Notes under the pieces: generated by a model
Databases searched by the model: none
Told to the model about the DNA's origin: nothing
What the model saw: only the letters and a program-made list of their open reading frames with translations
Translations under genes and position numbers: made by a program
Source: Balneolaceae bacterium
GTDB taxonomy: Bacteria; Bacteroidota; Rhodothermia; Balneolales; Balneolaceae
NCBI GenBank assembly: GCA_020832285.1
Contig: JAFIFB010000071.1
Location: forward strand, 1-46,511
Direction of reading: 5' to 3'
Length of the DNA stretch: 46,511 nt
Shown: piece after piece, positions 1 to 9,195 of the stretch
How positions within the stretch are numbered: the first letter of the stretch is position 1
Layout of the letters: each line of letters begins with the position of its first letter

Positions 1-81
1 ATCATCTACCTCAACTTTGGTTACCTGCCAATCGGGGCCAAAGTTTAACACATGTTCAAATAATTCAGAAATCTGACTCAT
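1..81 (-). CDS. ISL3-family transposase, N-terminal fragment (runs off window)
   Basis: An ATG at 81-79 on the minus strand opens a frame of 27 codons that is still open at base 1. It begins MSQISELFEHVLNFG and continues PDWQVTKVEVDD. This matches the usual start of ISL3-family transposases, a short helix of the type LF...L followed by W.V..V..D ahead of the zinc-ribbon. It lies 31 bases inside the terminal repeat, as expected for the transposase of this element. A T-rich stretch between the repeat and the ATG may carry its promoter. The catalytic DDE core is not in the window, so activity cannot be judged. Confidence 0.65.
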   Translation of the reverse strand, partial: MSQISELFEHVLNFGPDWQVTKVEVDD

Positions 82-140
82 TCTTTTTTCAGTGAAAAAT
101 ATATGTACATTGATTTACCCACAAACTTTCCTGTAGATCC
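1..140 (-). mobile_element. Terminal part of an ISL3-type insertion sequence
   Basis: The inverted-repeat end lies at about 112-140 and reads on the minus strand GGATCTACAGGAAAG, followed by TTTGTGGGTAAAT. It is followed inward by the start of a transposase reading off the left edge of the window. The same terminal sequence, with CTACAGGAATTGTTGTG as core, bounds three non-coding elements further right, so this is the probable parent family. AT-rich bases (ATTTTTTT, 141-148) abut the end and could be the 8-bp target duplication usual for ISL3. The other end is outside the window, so completeness is unknown. Confidence 0.72.
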
Positions 141-311
141 ATTTTTTTATATAATGATCTTAGAATGTAAAAATCGCTTCGAACTCTTTATCTGAAAACT
201 TTTTTAATCAATATTAATAACAGGGCTTATAAAGCATTCTTCTTACTGTAATGTAGTTTCAATTAGTTTCTTTAACAATACAGAAGTGTTTTTTATCCTT
301 TTATTTTCTGA

Positions 312-1493
312 TTATTCAATCTCTTTTATTGTTCCGATATATTCGGTAGCCATGATTACGTGATCAAACCAAACTATGGCTTTTTCTGTATTCACCGGGT
401 AATCAGGGTTGTTTTTTGCAAACTCCTCTGTGTTGTTGAATGACCCGTCTGAAACAAAGTGGAGCAGCCAGAGTACGTTGATTTTGACATCCATATCATT
501 TCGCCATCTAAAACCTTCAAAAGGCTTGGCTTCAGGATGGCCTGGGTCGTTTCGGAAATGTTCTTGTAACCAGTAACCTGCAGGTGTTCCGGGTGCGAAA
601 TAAACTGCCGGATAACCATCAATCCATAAAGCCAGTTCCCCGTCACAAGTTTCAGGGGAACTGTTCAGTTTCACCATAATCTCTACTGAAGTCCATTCTC
701 CTCTTGAAAGTACAGTTGCCTCTTCGGGCTGAAAGGAATTGCCGTAATATGGATTGGGTCTGCCATCTGGCACTCCCTCCGGTGATTGCCAGGAACGCAT
801 TTCGGGCCAGTAGTTGTAAAATTGCCATACTCCCGGAGGCGGATGATGGATTGCAGGAGTTGTGTTAATCTCACTGCCGGTAGGTTCGATGAATACGCTG
901 AAGTAATCCCCGGCAAGCTGTCCGGCTCCGCCAATGGGATAGGGTAAGGGAGTGTTAAATCCGCGAAGAGCTACAAAATGGTGGTGGCCTCCATGATCTT
1001 CGGCAAATTTTGTGTAAAAACGAAGATGTATTTTATCCCATCCGTCATCGAATGCCTTGTAAAGATGTCCGCCTTCGTTTTCTCCGCGTGTCGCAGTCAT
1101 AACCAGGGAACGGCGGCCTTCAGATCCGGGAGGTACGTCGTCACTGAATGATATAACTTTCCCATCAGGGTTCCTGGCCTCACTCCACCGGGCGGCAATA
1201 TCGTCGATTGATCCAGACTCAAAGTTTTCGAAAAAGACTACATCCGGATGGTTTTCTATTCCATGATCTCCCGGGAACTGGGCGGAAAGGCCGGGCCCGG
1301 ATGGCAAATTATTATGAGTGCGGTTGTCAGAATCAACAGGGTTATCAGCGCATCGGAGAATCTCTGATGGTGAATTTTCCTCAATCGTTTTATCCGCTGT
1401 CTGCTGTGTATCAGTACAAGCTGCAATGAGAAGGGTTACAGATAAAAGCATTATCCACACGGAGACTCCATGTTGCTTGTTTGAGTATTTCAT
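312..1493 (-). CDS. Jelly-roll (concanavalin A-like) lipoprotein, possible polysaccharide lyase
   Basis: 393 aa. An SPII signal ends in LLIAAC with the lipidated Cys at residue 26, so the product should be membrane-anchored and extracytoplasmic. The body reads as one beta-sandwich. It opens with FFENFESG, has GGHHHFVALRGFN in the middle, and ends with strands containing WTSVEIMVKLN and GELALWIDGYP. This resembles the jelly-roll fold of heparin-lyase-I-like and glucuronan-lyase-like polysaccharide lyases, but I cannot assign a family or name catalytic residues. The His cluster GGHHH is notable. The WxSVExxVKLN...DGxxxxWxDG block is shared with the lipoprotein at 23016-24023. It starts 58 bases after the heparinase II/III gene on the same strand and is probably co-transcribed. 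Function as lyase versus carbohydrate-binding protein is open. Confidence 0.75.
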   Translation of the reverse strand: MKYSNKQHGVSVWIMLLSVTLLIAACTDTQQTADKTIEENSPSEILRCADNPVDSDNRTHNNLPSGPGLSAQFPGDHGIENHPDVVFFENFESGSIDDIAARWSEARNPDGKVISFSDDVPPGSEGRRSLVMTATRGENEGGHLYKAFDDGWDKIHLRFYTKFAEDHGGHHHFVALRGFNTPLPYPIGGAGQLAGDYFSVFIEPTGSEINTTPAIHHPPPGVWQFYNYWPEMRSWQSPEGVPDGRPNPYYGNSFQPEEATVLSRGEWTSVEIMVKLNSSPETCDGELALWIDGYPAVYFAPGTPAGYWLQEHFRNDPGHPEAKPFEGFRWRNDMDVKINVLWLLHFVSDGSFNNTEEFAKNNPDYPVNTEKAIVWFDHVIMATEYIGTIKEIE

Positions 1494-1551
1494 TCATCTA
1501 TCCACTATGTTATCTACAGGTTAAATGCGGTTCAGGAATTCCTGTAGAGAA

Positions 1552-3990
1552 TTATTCTCTTTGGACGTACCCGTTGGGAGCGTACTTTTCGATGACATCA
1601 CCGTTCGAATTTAATTTAATAACAGCGATTTTGTTGCTGGTGGTAAAACCACCACCAGCAACTTCTGATGCTTCCTCATCCCGAACAAGAACAATGGCCG
1701 TACCGTCAGGCAGGTCTGCTTTCAGGAGATATCCTCCTGAAACTTTTTCTGAAATTACATCAGAAAACCGGGCATCTGAGCTTCTTTGCGGCCTCAGGGA
1801 GGTTATGAAAAGCATCTCCTCGGCCGGCTGAGGTGTTTCTGCCGTCAGATGATATTGTATCAGATCCACGCCCTCTTCAACAGGCGTGTCAAATTCATCA
1901 GTTTGACTGATATGTAAACCTTCCGGAGCGTGAAAAGAGACACTGCTTGCTGCCTCTCCTGTTTCAACAAAAATATCGGTTTGATTTTGAATCGTAAATG
2001 GTGCCATCGAATGTAATCTGAATTCGAAGGGCTTTGCTTCGGGAGCAGAGAGACGGTCAACCAAAATCACCAGGCCGGGTTTGAGAAAAAGAATAGAGCG
2101 TTCAAAACTGTTGAGCAGATCGCCATAGGCGTTCCCGGCTTCACCGGAGACAAAATCGATATTGTCTGATGAATAAAATCCGGTAATTTCTCCTGTTGAT
2201 TCAGGCCCCCTGATCTGACTCTCACCCCCCACGGTTATACTGTTGTGGGCTTTGGTATGCATAATCCAATGCCGGTGATGATCACTGCCATAGGTTCTGT
2301 AGCGTCCGCTGCTCAAAAACAGCCGTTCCCCGAAAGCGTACAGCATAAATGAATTTTGCGCCTCATTGCCATGGCTGAACACACCCATAGGACTGCTTTT
2401 AAAAAGTACCTGCACATTCTCTTCTGCATTGAGCAGTGTTGTATTGAACATCGCCTGGCCAATTCCTCTGAAAAGCCGCGATGTTGGGAGGTCATCTGGT
2501 GGTTTCGCCTCAATGGCAGGTCGGCTGCCACGGACAAAAGAAACATACGTTGGTTCTTCCTCTTCCAAATCAGCGTGCTGATCCACAAACCACTGCCAGT
2601 GGGGATTGGATGCCTGGGCGGCAAGGATTTTCATCAGCGGTACGGAATCTTGCGAACTGCGTGAGTGGGCATGATCACCAAAACCGCCACCGGGTGTGCC
2701 TGGTGGATGGACATACATCGGGAAATATCCCGCCTGAGCAAAGTACGGCGTGTCAAAAGCATTTACTGACATAGCGGTATTCATGATATCTGCCCACCAG
2801 GTAAATCGCTGAAGATAGCTTCGCCAGTAACTCAAACCTTCGAACCAGCCTCCGTCACTGTCGCTCCAAACGGGATATACATTCGTAAAAACGTTCATGG
2901 CAAACCAGAGCCAGTTTTCAGCCTCCGGAATTTCATCGATAAACGCTACAGCCGCCTCACCTAAAAAATGCCAGGCCCGGTTGCTATGGCTCTGATAAGG
3001 ATCCCAAAGATGATCAGGGTACAGGTGGTGGTATAACTCTTCTCCGCGGGCCTGCATCATCTCACGGCAGATCTGTTTCTCTTCCTCGGTAAGCAGGTCA
3101 TTTACAAAAGTGTATGTACGGCTAAACCGGGAGATATAGGGCATTCCTGCCTCCGTGTTGTACAAATAACCGGTAGCACCGAGCGGATCCCATTCAGCAG
3201 CTTCCATTAAAATTCGGCGGGCTTCCTGTCCGTATTTTTCGTCCCCGCTAAGCAGATAAACAAAACCAAGCGTTGCAGCCCCATCGAGCAGCTCCAGCGT
3301 TGAGAGGCGGTTGCCCCACCAGATTTCCCGCCATTCATCACTGAGCCATCCATCTGTGCCGCGTTTCAGTTCTTCTGGGTATCTCGGCGGCTCTTCGGTT
3401 GATAGCGGATTGGCGATCAGATTATCCGCCGTATCAACCAGGGCTTCGTATATAGATTGAAGTTCTCCACGAGCTAATTCCCGAAGGTTTGAAACATCTT
3501 CAGGACGAATAAACAATCTGGGGTGCTCACCGGGAATGCGGCTGATTAGTTCATCAAGTTCAGGAAGCGGAAAATCCATAGCATCTGAAGAGATGGTGAA
3601 TCGCCGGGTCTGACTCCACGGCGAGTGGCTATCCTCACTGTTTTTGTAACGGAAACGCCAGTAGGATTCACCGGGATCAAATGTTTCGGCCGGAGTGTGC
3701 ACATTCATTACAAGATCATCCCGTTCATAAAAAATTGTTTGAAATTCCGGATCTGAAGCTACCTGAAGAGTGTAAGTTTGTACATCCGTTTGAGGGCGCC
3801 AGGTAAATGATGGGGGATTCCGCTGTAAAGGTTCAACATCATTCGGATGAAATCCCCATTCCCTGCCCTCTGGCGGGGACTCATCCAGCGGAGGATCTGT
3901 CGCCAAAAGATTGAAAGGAATCAAAAGAGTGATAAGAAGAATTAAATTGATTCCGGATGTTTTGTTGCCGCGTTCTTTGTTATCAGGCAT
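1552..3990 (-). CDS. Heparinase II/III-family polysaccharide lyase with N-terminal DUF4962-like domain
   Basis: 812 aa with an N-terminal signal peptide (hydrophobic residues 15-30). Order of domains: FnIII/DUF4962-like sandwich about 35-135; alpha/alpha barrel about 150-480 with YQSHSNRAWHFLGEA (332-346) and GGWFEGLSYW (380-389); heparinase II/III beta-domain about 505-790. Family hallmarks are FSHGNEAQNSF (538-548), the Tyr/His-rich RYRTYGSDHHRHW (563-575) and HNSITVGG (582-589). In characterised relatives Asn, His and Tyr in these segments carry out beta-elimination on uronic-acid glycans. The architecture recalls PL39 alginate lyases, but the substrate cannot be fixed from sequence alone. 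It is probably periplasmic. The gene precedes the jelly-roll lipoprotein (312-1493) in one transcription unit and diverges from 4149. Confidence 0.85.
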   Translation of the reverse strand: MPDNKERGNKTSGINLILLITLLIPFNLLATDPPLDESPPEGREWGFHPNDVEPLQRNPPSFTWRPQTDVQTYTLQVASDPEFQTIFYERDDLVMNVHTPAETFDPGESYWRFRYKNSEDSHSPWSQTRRFTISSDAMDFPLPELDELISRIPGEHPRLFIRPEDVSNLRELARGELQSIYEALVDTADNLIANPLSTEEPPRYPEELKRGTDGWLSDEWREIWWGNRLSTLELLDGAATLGFVYLLSGDEKYGQEARRILMEAAEWDPLGATGYLYNTEAGMPYISRFSRTYTFVNDLLTEEEKQICREMMQARGEELYHHLYPDHLWDPYQSHSNRAWHFLGEAAVAFIDEIPEAENWLWFAMNVFTNVYPVWSDSDGGWFEGLSYWRSYLQRFTWWADIMNTAMSVNAFDTPYFAQAGYFPMYVHPPGTPGGGFGDHAHSRSSQDSVPLMKILAAQASNPHWQWFVDQHADLEEEEPTYVSFVRGSRPAIEAKPPDDLPTSRLFRGIGQAMFNTTLLNAEENVQVLFKSSPMGVFSHGNEAQNSFMLYAFGERLFLSSGRYRTYGSDHHRHWIMHTKAHNSITVGGESQIRGPESTGEITGFYSSDNIDFVSGEAGNAYGDLLNSFERSILFLKPGLVILVDRLSAPEAKPFEFRLHSMAPFTIQNQTDIFVETGEAASSVSFHAPEGLHISQTDEFDTPVEEGVDLIQYHLTAETPQPAEEMLFITSLRPQRSSDARFSDVISEKVSGGYLLKADLPDGTAIVLVRDEEASEVAGGGFTTSNKIAVIKLNSNGDVIEKYAPNGYVQRE

Positions 3991-4148
3991 TTATTCAATA
4001 GGTGTTGTTGGAAGGAAAATTACACGAGCTAACTGATTGATGGATTTTGATCATTAATTATTTCCATCCTTTTCAGAAAAAATGTAAGCATGATTTTCTG
4101 AAAAGTTGTTTATTGCACTTTATAATAAAAGAAATTAATTGATAAAAA

Positions 4149-6422
4149 ATGAAGCTAAAAAACAAAAAATATAAAGCTGAAATTGCTGTTTTTCTTTTTT
4201 TGGCTTGTTTTTGCAGCCATCTGTTTATCACGAATGCTTGGGCACATCCCGGGCATACGGACTCCAGGCTTGCCGAACTGAACGACTATCTGATGGCCTT
4301 GCAGGTAATGCGGCACAGTGATCCGGACGCTGAGCTGCTTTTTCAGCGCTGGCAGGAGCTTCGGGAGGCATCCTGGAAAATTCGTGAACTGACTGACGAA
4401 CACGATCTGCCGATCGATGATCCCGAGGTAGCTGTACAAATTGAACGGACGATTGAACTGCGGGAGGCTTTGCTGGTGGATTGCCGGACTTTTTTCCGTG
4501 AAAAGACGTCTGTATTACCTACAGTGCGAATTCATCTCGACGATCAGCTAAACATACACTGGGATGAACCAGTAGTTACTGCACCCGTGGGAAGCCGGGG
4601 TGTGATATTGGTAGAAATAACCAGCAGCCGGAGTCATCACGCTCACCTCAGGCTAACCGGGGAAGCGAATGATCATATTCTGTTCTGGGCAAAGTCTCTT
4701 ATGGTAACTGACCAGAATCCGGTTTATACTTTTATTTATGCGGCTCCACTGGAAGAGGGTCCGGCCAAAACCTCAATTACCGTAAACTGGGCTGATAGGG
4801 AGAGTAACTCATTTCCCGTTCATGTAGACGGTACATTGCCGGCAACCTACGAGTGGTACAATCACGTTCCGGCAGCTACCATGTTTGATATGGACCACAG
4901 AGAAGACGAGGAGTACCAGGATGAAAATAGAATGGTTAAAGAGAAAGCAGGTCAGCCTATTCGGTTTCATATCAGGGATCACGAAACAGGTGAACCGATG
5001 CCTGTTCGAGTGGAGGTTCGCGATGATGCCGGGAATGCATACTGGACTCCACTCCGGGGGCCTTCTTATGCGGTAGAGCGGGACCAGGCGGGCTTTCAGA
5101 CCCCGCTATGGCCTTTCCAGCAGGGCCCTTTTTTCTACATTGGCGGTGATGCCGAGCTGGGTGTGGAGGCCGAAGGTAAGACCGTTCATATCTATCGCGG
5201 TTTTGAATATGAACCTGTGGTGATGCCGGTTCCAGAAGATGGACTGGTAAATACAGCTCCCCGAAGATGGATCGATATGCCCTCGAAAGGGTGGTATTCC
5301 GGTCATACACATATTCACACTACTGATGTGGGCTTGCCGGTTCAGTACAGCCGTTTTTGGCCATTGGTGACCCGGGCTGAGGATTTTGGTGTATCCTCAA
5401 TCCTGACTCTCCAGGGGGAGCGCGATACCCATTCTATCTATGCAGATGAATATCCCATGGGCCGTCTTGACAGTCATTCCACACAGGATCATCACATCAT
5501 TTTTGGTGAGGAGTACAGGAACAATCCTTATGGCCATCTGGCACTTCTGGATCTTGAGTACCTGATTTTACCGGTCAGTTCCGGCTCACTGGGTGAAATT
5601 GGCGGTCCGGATTATCCTCCCAATCAGTTCATTTTAGATGAGGCCGATTCACAGGGAGGGTTAACGATCGGAGCTCATTTTGGCCACTATTTTATGGATG
5701 GACGGCCGATTCTTTCATCATGGCCTTCCACCGGCTTTGAACTGCCTGTAAATGTAGCACTTGGCAATCTTCACATGGCTGAGATTTACGGGGCAGGAGG
5801 GCAAGAGGAGATTTGGTACAAGTTTTTAAACAGCGGATTTGATCTGCCTGCCACAGCAGGGCCAGACTGGGTGATGAAGGATGCACCCCGTGCTTATGTT
5901 TATATTGGTCAGAATTCATTTACAACAGACAACTGGCTATCCGGACTTCGCCAGGGGCGCAGTTTTATTACCAAAGGCCCCATGCTTTTTTTTACTGTTG
6001 AGGATAAACTTCCGGGCGGACACCTTCACTACCCCAATCGTCCGCAAACCATTACTGTGAATGCATCGGCTTTGATGCCGGATGGATCGATACCTGTCGA
6101 GATCATTGTAAATGGAGAGGTTGTTGCAAGTGGAACCGATATCGCAGAAACCATTACACTTGAAGACAGCGCCTGGATTGCGGCTCGTACAGAAGGTGCA
6201 CATTCAAATCCTGTGTATGTAACTTTAGAGGGAAGGCCACGTGGATATGCAGGGCCTGCCCGCGAGTTTATTGAAGTGACAGAGCAATTGGAAGAGTGGG
6301 TACGAACTAAAGCCCTGTTTGAAAATGAAGAACAGAAGCAGACTGTATTGAATGTCCTTGCAGAAGGAAAAGCAGTTTATGAGAACATCATCAGGCGGGC
6401 TGAACGCCTGGGGCGTGAGTAG
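4149..6422 (+). CDS. CehA/McbA-family PHP-type metallohydrolase, exported
   Basis: 757 aa with a signal peptide (cleavage probably near NAWA-HPG, residues 29-33). A 340-residue N-terminal region of helical and beta-sandwich character precedes the PHP-like hydrolase domain, about 375-690. The metal-binding motif is GWYSGHTHIHTTD (381-393). GEEYRN...GHLALL (453-467), AHFGH (509-513) and GPDWVMKD (571-578) supply further His/Asp ligands. Members hydrolyse esters, carbamates or phosphoesters; the PHP fold only shows metal-dependent hydrolysis, so the substrate is unknown. The start follows an AT-rich leader with no strong ribosome-binding site. It diverges from the lyase operon at 3990 with 158 bases between. 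A helical tail (705-757) is charged and may be a coiled coil. Confidence 0.83.
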   Translation: MKLKNKKYKAEIAVFLFLACFCSHLFITNAWAHPGHTDSRLAELNDYLMALQVMRHSDPDAELLFQRWQELREASWKIRELTDEHDLPIDDPEVAVQIERTIELREALLVDCRTFFREKTSVLPTVRIHLDDQLNIHWDEPVVTAPVGSRGVILVEITSSRSHHAHLRLTGEANDHILFWAKSLMVTDQNPVYTFIYAAPLEEGPAKTSITVNWADRESNSFPVHVDGTLPATYEWYNHVPAATMFDMDHREDEEYQDENRMVKEKAGQPIRFHIRDHETGEPMPVRVEVRDDAGNAYWTPLRGPSYAVERDQAGFQTPLWPFQQGPFFYIGGDAELGVEAEGKTVHIYRGFEYEPVVMPVPEDGLVNTAPRRWIDMPSKGWYSGHTHIHTTDVGLPVQYSRFWPLVTRAEDFGVSSILTLQGERDTHSIYADEYPMGRLDSHSTQDHHIIFGEEYRNNPYGHLALLDLEYLILPVSSGSLGEIGGPDYPPNQFILDEADSQGGLTIGAHFGHYFMDGRPILSSWPSTGFELPVNVALGNLHMAEIYGAGGQEEIWYKFLNSGFDLPATAGPDWVMKDAPRAYVYIGQNSFTTDNWLSGLRQGRSFITKGPMLFFTVEDKLPGGHLHYPNRPQTITVNASALMPDGSIPVEIIVNGEVVASGTDIAETITLEDSAWIAARTEGAHSNPVYVTLEGRPRGYAGPAREFIEVTEQLEEWVRTKALFENEEQKQTVLNVLAEGKAVYENIIRRAERLGRE

Positions 6423-6428
6423 AAGATA

Positions 6429-6760
6429 AGTTGCGGAGCAACACTATTTTAGAAGTGACAGAAGTCCACTTTTATATAGAGTTATTATTTCGATCATTGC
6501 GGACCCACCCTAAATCCCTCCCTATTCCACTGGAAAAGCGCCAGCGGAACAAGGAGGGACTTTTTAAACTATCCTTAAACCCTGCAAAAAGTCACCCCTT
6601 CCTTGTGCCGTGCATTTGCGGCATAGGAGCCTGTCCGGCTGCCGACGGAAAGGGGTCGGGGGATGGGTCCAAATGGATAGGGCTAAACAAAATCTGTCAA
6701 CGGTAGCCCCTCATCTTGCCCAAAAGCAGGGCAACACTATTTCAGAAGTGACAGGCTCTA
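6429..6760. repeat. Repeat B, copy 1
   Basis: The core is bounded by direct copies of GCAACACTATTTCAGAAGTG followed by ACAG, at 6438-6461 (one mismatch) and 6731-6754. Inside are inverted ends GGACCCACCC (6501-6510) and GGATGGGTCC (6661-6670), plus a hairpin of TCCCTCC and GGAGGGA followed by CTTTTT. The right boundary carries a hairpin TTGCCC/GGGCAA (6716-6721, 6729-6734). A second copy is at 14572-14880. No coding potential. The parent mobile element is not recognised. Confidence 0.75.
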
Positions 6761-7060
6761 TAATCCCCTCTCGCCCCGAGGGATCCCTGGGAAGAGGGAA
6801 AGGCGTAAATGAAACGGCGAAGCCGGGTGAGTTTAGCGAGGGGTGTGTTCCATGGCTTTGATTGTGAACCGTAACCGTTTCAGGTTCCTTGCCCACGCAA
6901 CACACCCTCCGAAGGGTCGGAGTGCCGCAAAAGCCGTCACCTGTGTTTTTCGAAAGGCTCGCTTCGCGATCTTACTCAAATCTTTCCCCTCTCAAGTTGA
7001 GAGGTTTTCGAAATCCCGACACCTCGGGGAGGGGATTTACGGGTGTGTTTCTAAACACAA
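6755..7060. repeat. Palindromic repeat sharing an arm with the ISL3-ended MITEs
   Basis: The left part has CCCCTCTCGCCCCGAGG (6765-6781). The right part has the long arm found in the 30214-30538 MITE, TTTCCCCTCTCAAGTTGAGA onward through TTTTCGAAATCCCGAC to CCTCGGGGAGGGG (about 6983-7034). GCGAGGGGTGTGTT near 6837 is another word shared with those MITEs. Clear ISL3-type ends are missing, so this is either a degraded copy or the free form of the internal module. Confidence 0.55.
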
Positions 7061-7115
7061 ATATCGTTGATTAAAGCCCAAATACACACTTTTTATAAAA
7101 CTGTCACTGTTAGTC

Positions 7116-7303
7116 AGCAGTCAGTTTTTAGCTATCCGGGATTCTTTAGGTGCCACAGCCATTCGATCATGATATGAAAACTCATAAGCATAAATAGAAA
7201 TGGAACGTAAGGTCAGCCAATAATACGAAATGAGTGTTATGTTGAGTTTTTCCAAACTACAGTCTCACCGGAGCTGACGGCTGACAGCCTATAGCTGACT
7301 GCT
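7116..7303. repeat. Short inverted-repeat-bounded stretch (GCAGTCAG / CTGACTGC)
   Basis: AGCAGTCAG (7116-7124) is the reverse complement of CTGACTGCT (7295-7303), and both are followed inward by words of the AGCTAT type. The enclosed 170 bases are AT-rich and non-coding. Similar CAGCTATCAGC/GCTGACGGC words recur near 35010-35040 and 35487. The boundaries are approximate and the significance is low. Confidence 0.3.
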
Positions 7304-7333
7304 TGTCAAATTACAAACTATCCACAAGAGTTC

Positions 7334-7744
7334 TCATCTCATGAAAATCTGAATAACACCGTTTCCGCCCAGAACTCCGTAGAATGCTGCCTGATTCCCC
7401 CTGAGTACTCGCACATAATCAATTTCACGCACATTAATCATGCTGTTTATCTGTGCATAATCCCTGCCGGCGGGTTGCCCGTCTATTACAAAAAGTGGTT
7501 GATTGTCTCCTGTTAAAGAAGATACACCCCGTATGATAATAGAATGATTTGGGGCTCTGCCTTCAATTTGAACACCGGGCACACGCCGCAAATAATCAGC
7601 TAAACTGTTGATATGGTCGAAATCGTCAGTAATTGCATCATCCGGTCGGGCATCACCACCCATTCGGCCAGATGTTTCTGTAGTAGCGCAGCTAAATGAG
7701 AACAAACAAAACAACAGGAGAGGAAAAGAGATTAAACATTTCAT
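7334..7744 (-). CDS. Orphan TonB-receptor plug-domain lipoprotein
   Basis: 136 aa. An SPII signal with lipobox SFSC puts the lipid on Cys19. After a short linker the remaining 95 residues are a complete plug domain as in SusC/FecA proteins: SLADYLRRVPGVQIEG, then SIIIRGVSSLTGDNQPLFVI followed by DGQP, then IDYVRVLRGNQAAFYGV and GGNGVIQIFMR. The protein ends where a receptor would begin its barrel, so there is no pore. The RGVSSLTGDNQPLFVIDG segment is close to RGVGSITGDNMPLIVVDG in the SusC of this window. The stop is clean and no barrel pseudogene follows, so it is probably a real short protein. A free plug could gate or occupy a receptor or act as a TonB-signalling decoy; that is speculation. 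Confidence 0.78.
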   Translation of the reverse strand: MKCLISFPLLLFCLFSFSCATTETSGRMGGDARPDDAITDDFDHINSLADYLRRVPGVQIEGRAPNHSIIIRGVSSLTGDNQPLFVIDGQPAGRDYAQINSMINVREIDYVRVLRGNQAAFYGVLGGNGVIQIFMR

Positions 7745-7917
7745 AATAGTTCAATTAGAAGGTGAGGATAATTTAATGTACTTAAACCGGACTAAAGTAG
7801 CCATTGTTTGAAACTGCAATTATGGATAGTGCATGGATTTAAGGAAAAATCAGCCGGGTTGAGATGATGGAATGCGTATAAATCAGGAAATATCAAATTT
7901 TTGTAAAACTGTGGATT

Positions 7918-8967
7918 TTACTTTGATATTGCACTGAATCCCTCTGATCTCCATTCGTGAAGCCCTTCTTTCGTACGAAAAAATATAATGGCTTCCGTAT
8001 TTTTGAGCGTGTTTACGAGTTCCAGGCCTTTATTAGGGTCCATTAATGTAAGTGCAGTAGAGAGTGCGTCGGCATGGGCTCCTTTTTCTGCGATTACCGT
8101 TGCCTGAATTTGACCGATAGCACCTATACCTGTTTTGGGATTGATAATGTGGGAGTATCGCAATCCATCAATTTCAATATATTGATGTAAGTCTCCAGAG
8201 GTGGCGACAGCTGTGTTGTTCAGTTCCAGGATGATGTGTAAAGGATTTTTCTCCGATTGATCTACAATGAGGATTGTTTCCCAATATTCACGTTTCGGAG
8301 GTGCGTTGCTCACAGAAATATCTCCGCCGGCATCTGCAAGTGCTGAACTGATTCCAAATTGTTTCAAAACAGATAGTGCAGCATCTGCGGCATAGCCTTT
8401 TGCAATACCTCCCAAATCCAGTTTCATTCCCTCTTTAACAAGTTCAGCCGTTTTACTCTTCGAATCTAATAGTATGTTTTGATATCCAGTGCGTTCTATA
8501 AGATTTGCTAGTTCTGTTTCATTGGGAATTTCCGGTTCAGACATTAATCTGATCGATCTCCAGAATTGTGTAAGAGGTCCGGCGGTTACATCGAATAAAC
8601 CATTTGTCAGTTCAGAAACCCAGATCGATTCCTTCAAAATTTCAAAAAGCGGATCGCTAACCTTTACTGATGTACCACTGCCAGAAGATTGAGAGAGAAG
8701 GTTGATTTCACTGTTTTTCATATAATCACTCATTATGCGGTTCAGCTCTTCAATCCGGTCAAAAGCAGCGGAAGATGCCAGGTTTGCAACAGAATCATTT
8801 TCTGCATAAAGAACAATTGTGAACATCGATCCCATTTGGTAGGACTGAAAAGTAAAGCGTTGCAGCTCTTGTTGGAAAAGCCTTTCGTTTAGATTAAAAA
8901 ACAACAGAAATGTAACAGACAATGATAGACAAATCAGAAGTATAAATAGCGGCTTGTAATTTATCAT
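7918..8967 (-). CDS. apbE: FAD:protein FMN transferase (ApbE family)
   Basis: 349 aa with an N-terminal signal anchor (residues 6-25). ApbE family hallmarks in order: FQSYQMGSMF near the start of the domain, GLFDVTAGPL, the FAD-binding GMKLDLGGIAKGYAAD, ADAGGDI, YSHIINPKTG and the metal-site segment HADALSTALTLMD. The enzyme transfers FMN from FAD to a Ser/Thr of exported flavoproteins on the outer face of the inner membrane. Its presence beside PepSY proteins (24356-25679) and multihaem cytochromes suggests covalent flavin carriers in an extracytoplasmic electron path. I did not find an obvious flavinylation target in the neighbours. It is transcribed towards the plug lipoprotein, with 173 bases between. 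Confidence 0.93.
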   Translation of the reverse strand: MINYKPLFILLICLSLSVTFLLFFNLNERLFQQELQRFTFQSYQMGSMFTIVLYAENDSVANLASSAAFDRIEELNRIMSDYMKNSEINLLSQSSGSGTSVKVSDPLFEILKESIWVSELTNGLFDVTAGPLTQFWRSIRLMSEPEIPNETELANLIERTGYQNILLDSKSKTAELVKEGMKLDLGGIAKGYAADAALSVLKQFGISSALADAGGDISVSNAPPKREYWETILIVDQSEKNPLHIILELNNTAVATSGDLHQYIEIDGLRYSHIINPKTGIGAIGQIQATVIAEKGAHADALSTALTLMDPNKGLELVNTLKNTEAIIFFRTKEGLHEWRSEGFSAISK

Positions 8968-9195
8968 CTGCTATTGGTTTAAATTGTTCAGGCAGTATTA
9001 ATTATTTCTTCAGTATGAATTGCAAATCGCTCTTGACCTCTGTTCGTAATTAAATCTTTTTGTAATGATTAATTGAAATCCAGTCTTAATTATTTAAATT
9101 ATATATAAGCTGTTTGTTAAAAATATAATAAACTAAAGCTTTTCTGGTGTTCTTTGTCTTTTGTTATAAATCAATACAACAAAACCCTTCTTAAA

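Larger units (their letters stand above)
6423..7333. other. 911-base gene-free block made of repeats
   Basis: No credible gene. Short open frames here fall inside repeats and have no conserved features. From left to right it holds repeat B copy 1 (6429-6760), a GC-rich palindromic stretch (6755-7060) sharing its right arm with the MITE at 30214-30538, and a stretch bounded by inverted GCAGTCAG-type words (7116-7124 and 7295-7303). The hairpin GTTGC-GGA-GCAAC at 6430-6442, eight bases past the CehA stop and followed by ACTATTTT, may also act as its terminator. Confidence 0.7.

Noticed and set aside
1530-1548. CTCTACAGGAATT on the minus strand, resembling the ISL3-type end
   Set aside because: Only 13 bases match, then it runs into a CAGGAATTCCTG palindrome. 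No second end or element is found nearby; possible remnant but not supportable.
6431-7074. Short open frames of 64-91 codons on both strands after the CehA gene
   Set aside because: They fall in repeat B and the palindromic repeat, start inside repeated words, and have no domain, signal or conserved neighbour.
9154-9195. TTG start for the nitrilase
   Set aside because: The ATG at 9196 starts a complete signal peptide; the extension adds nothing recognisable.
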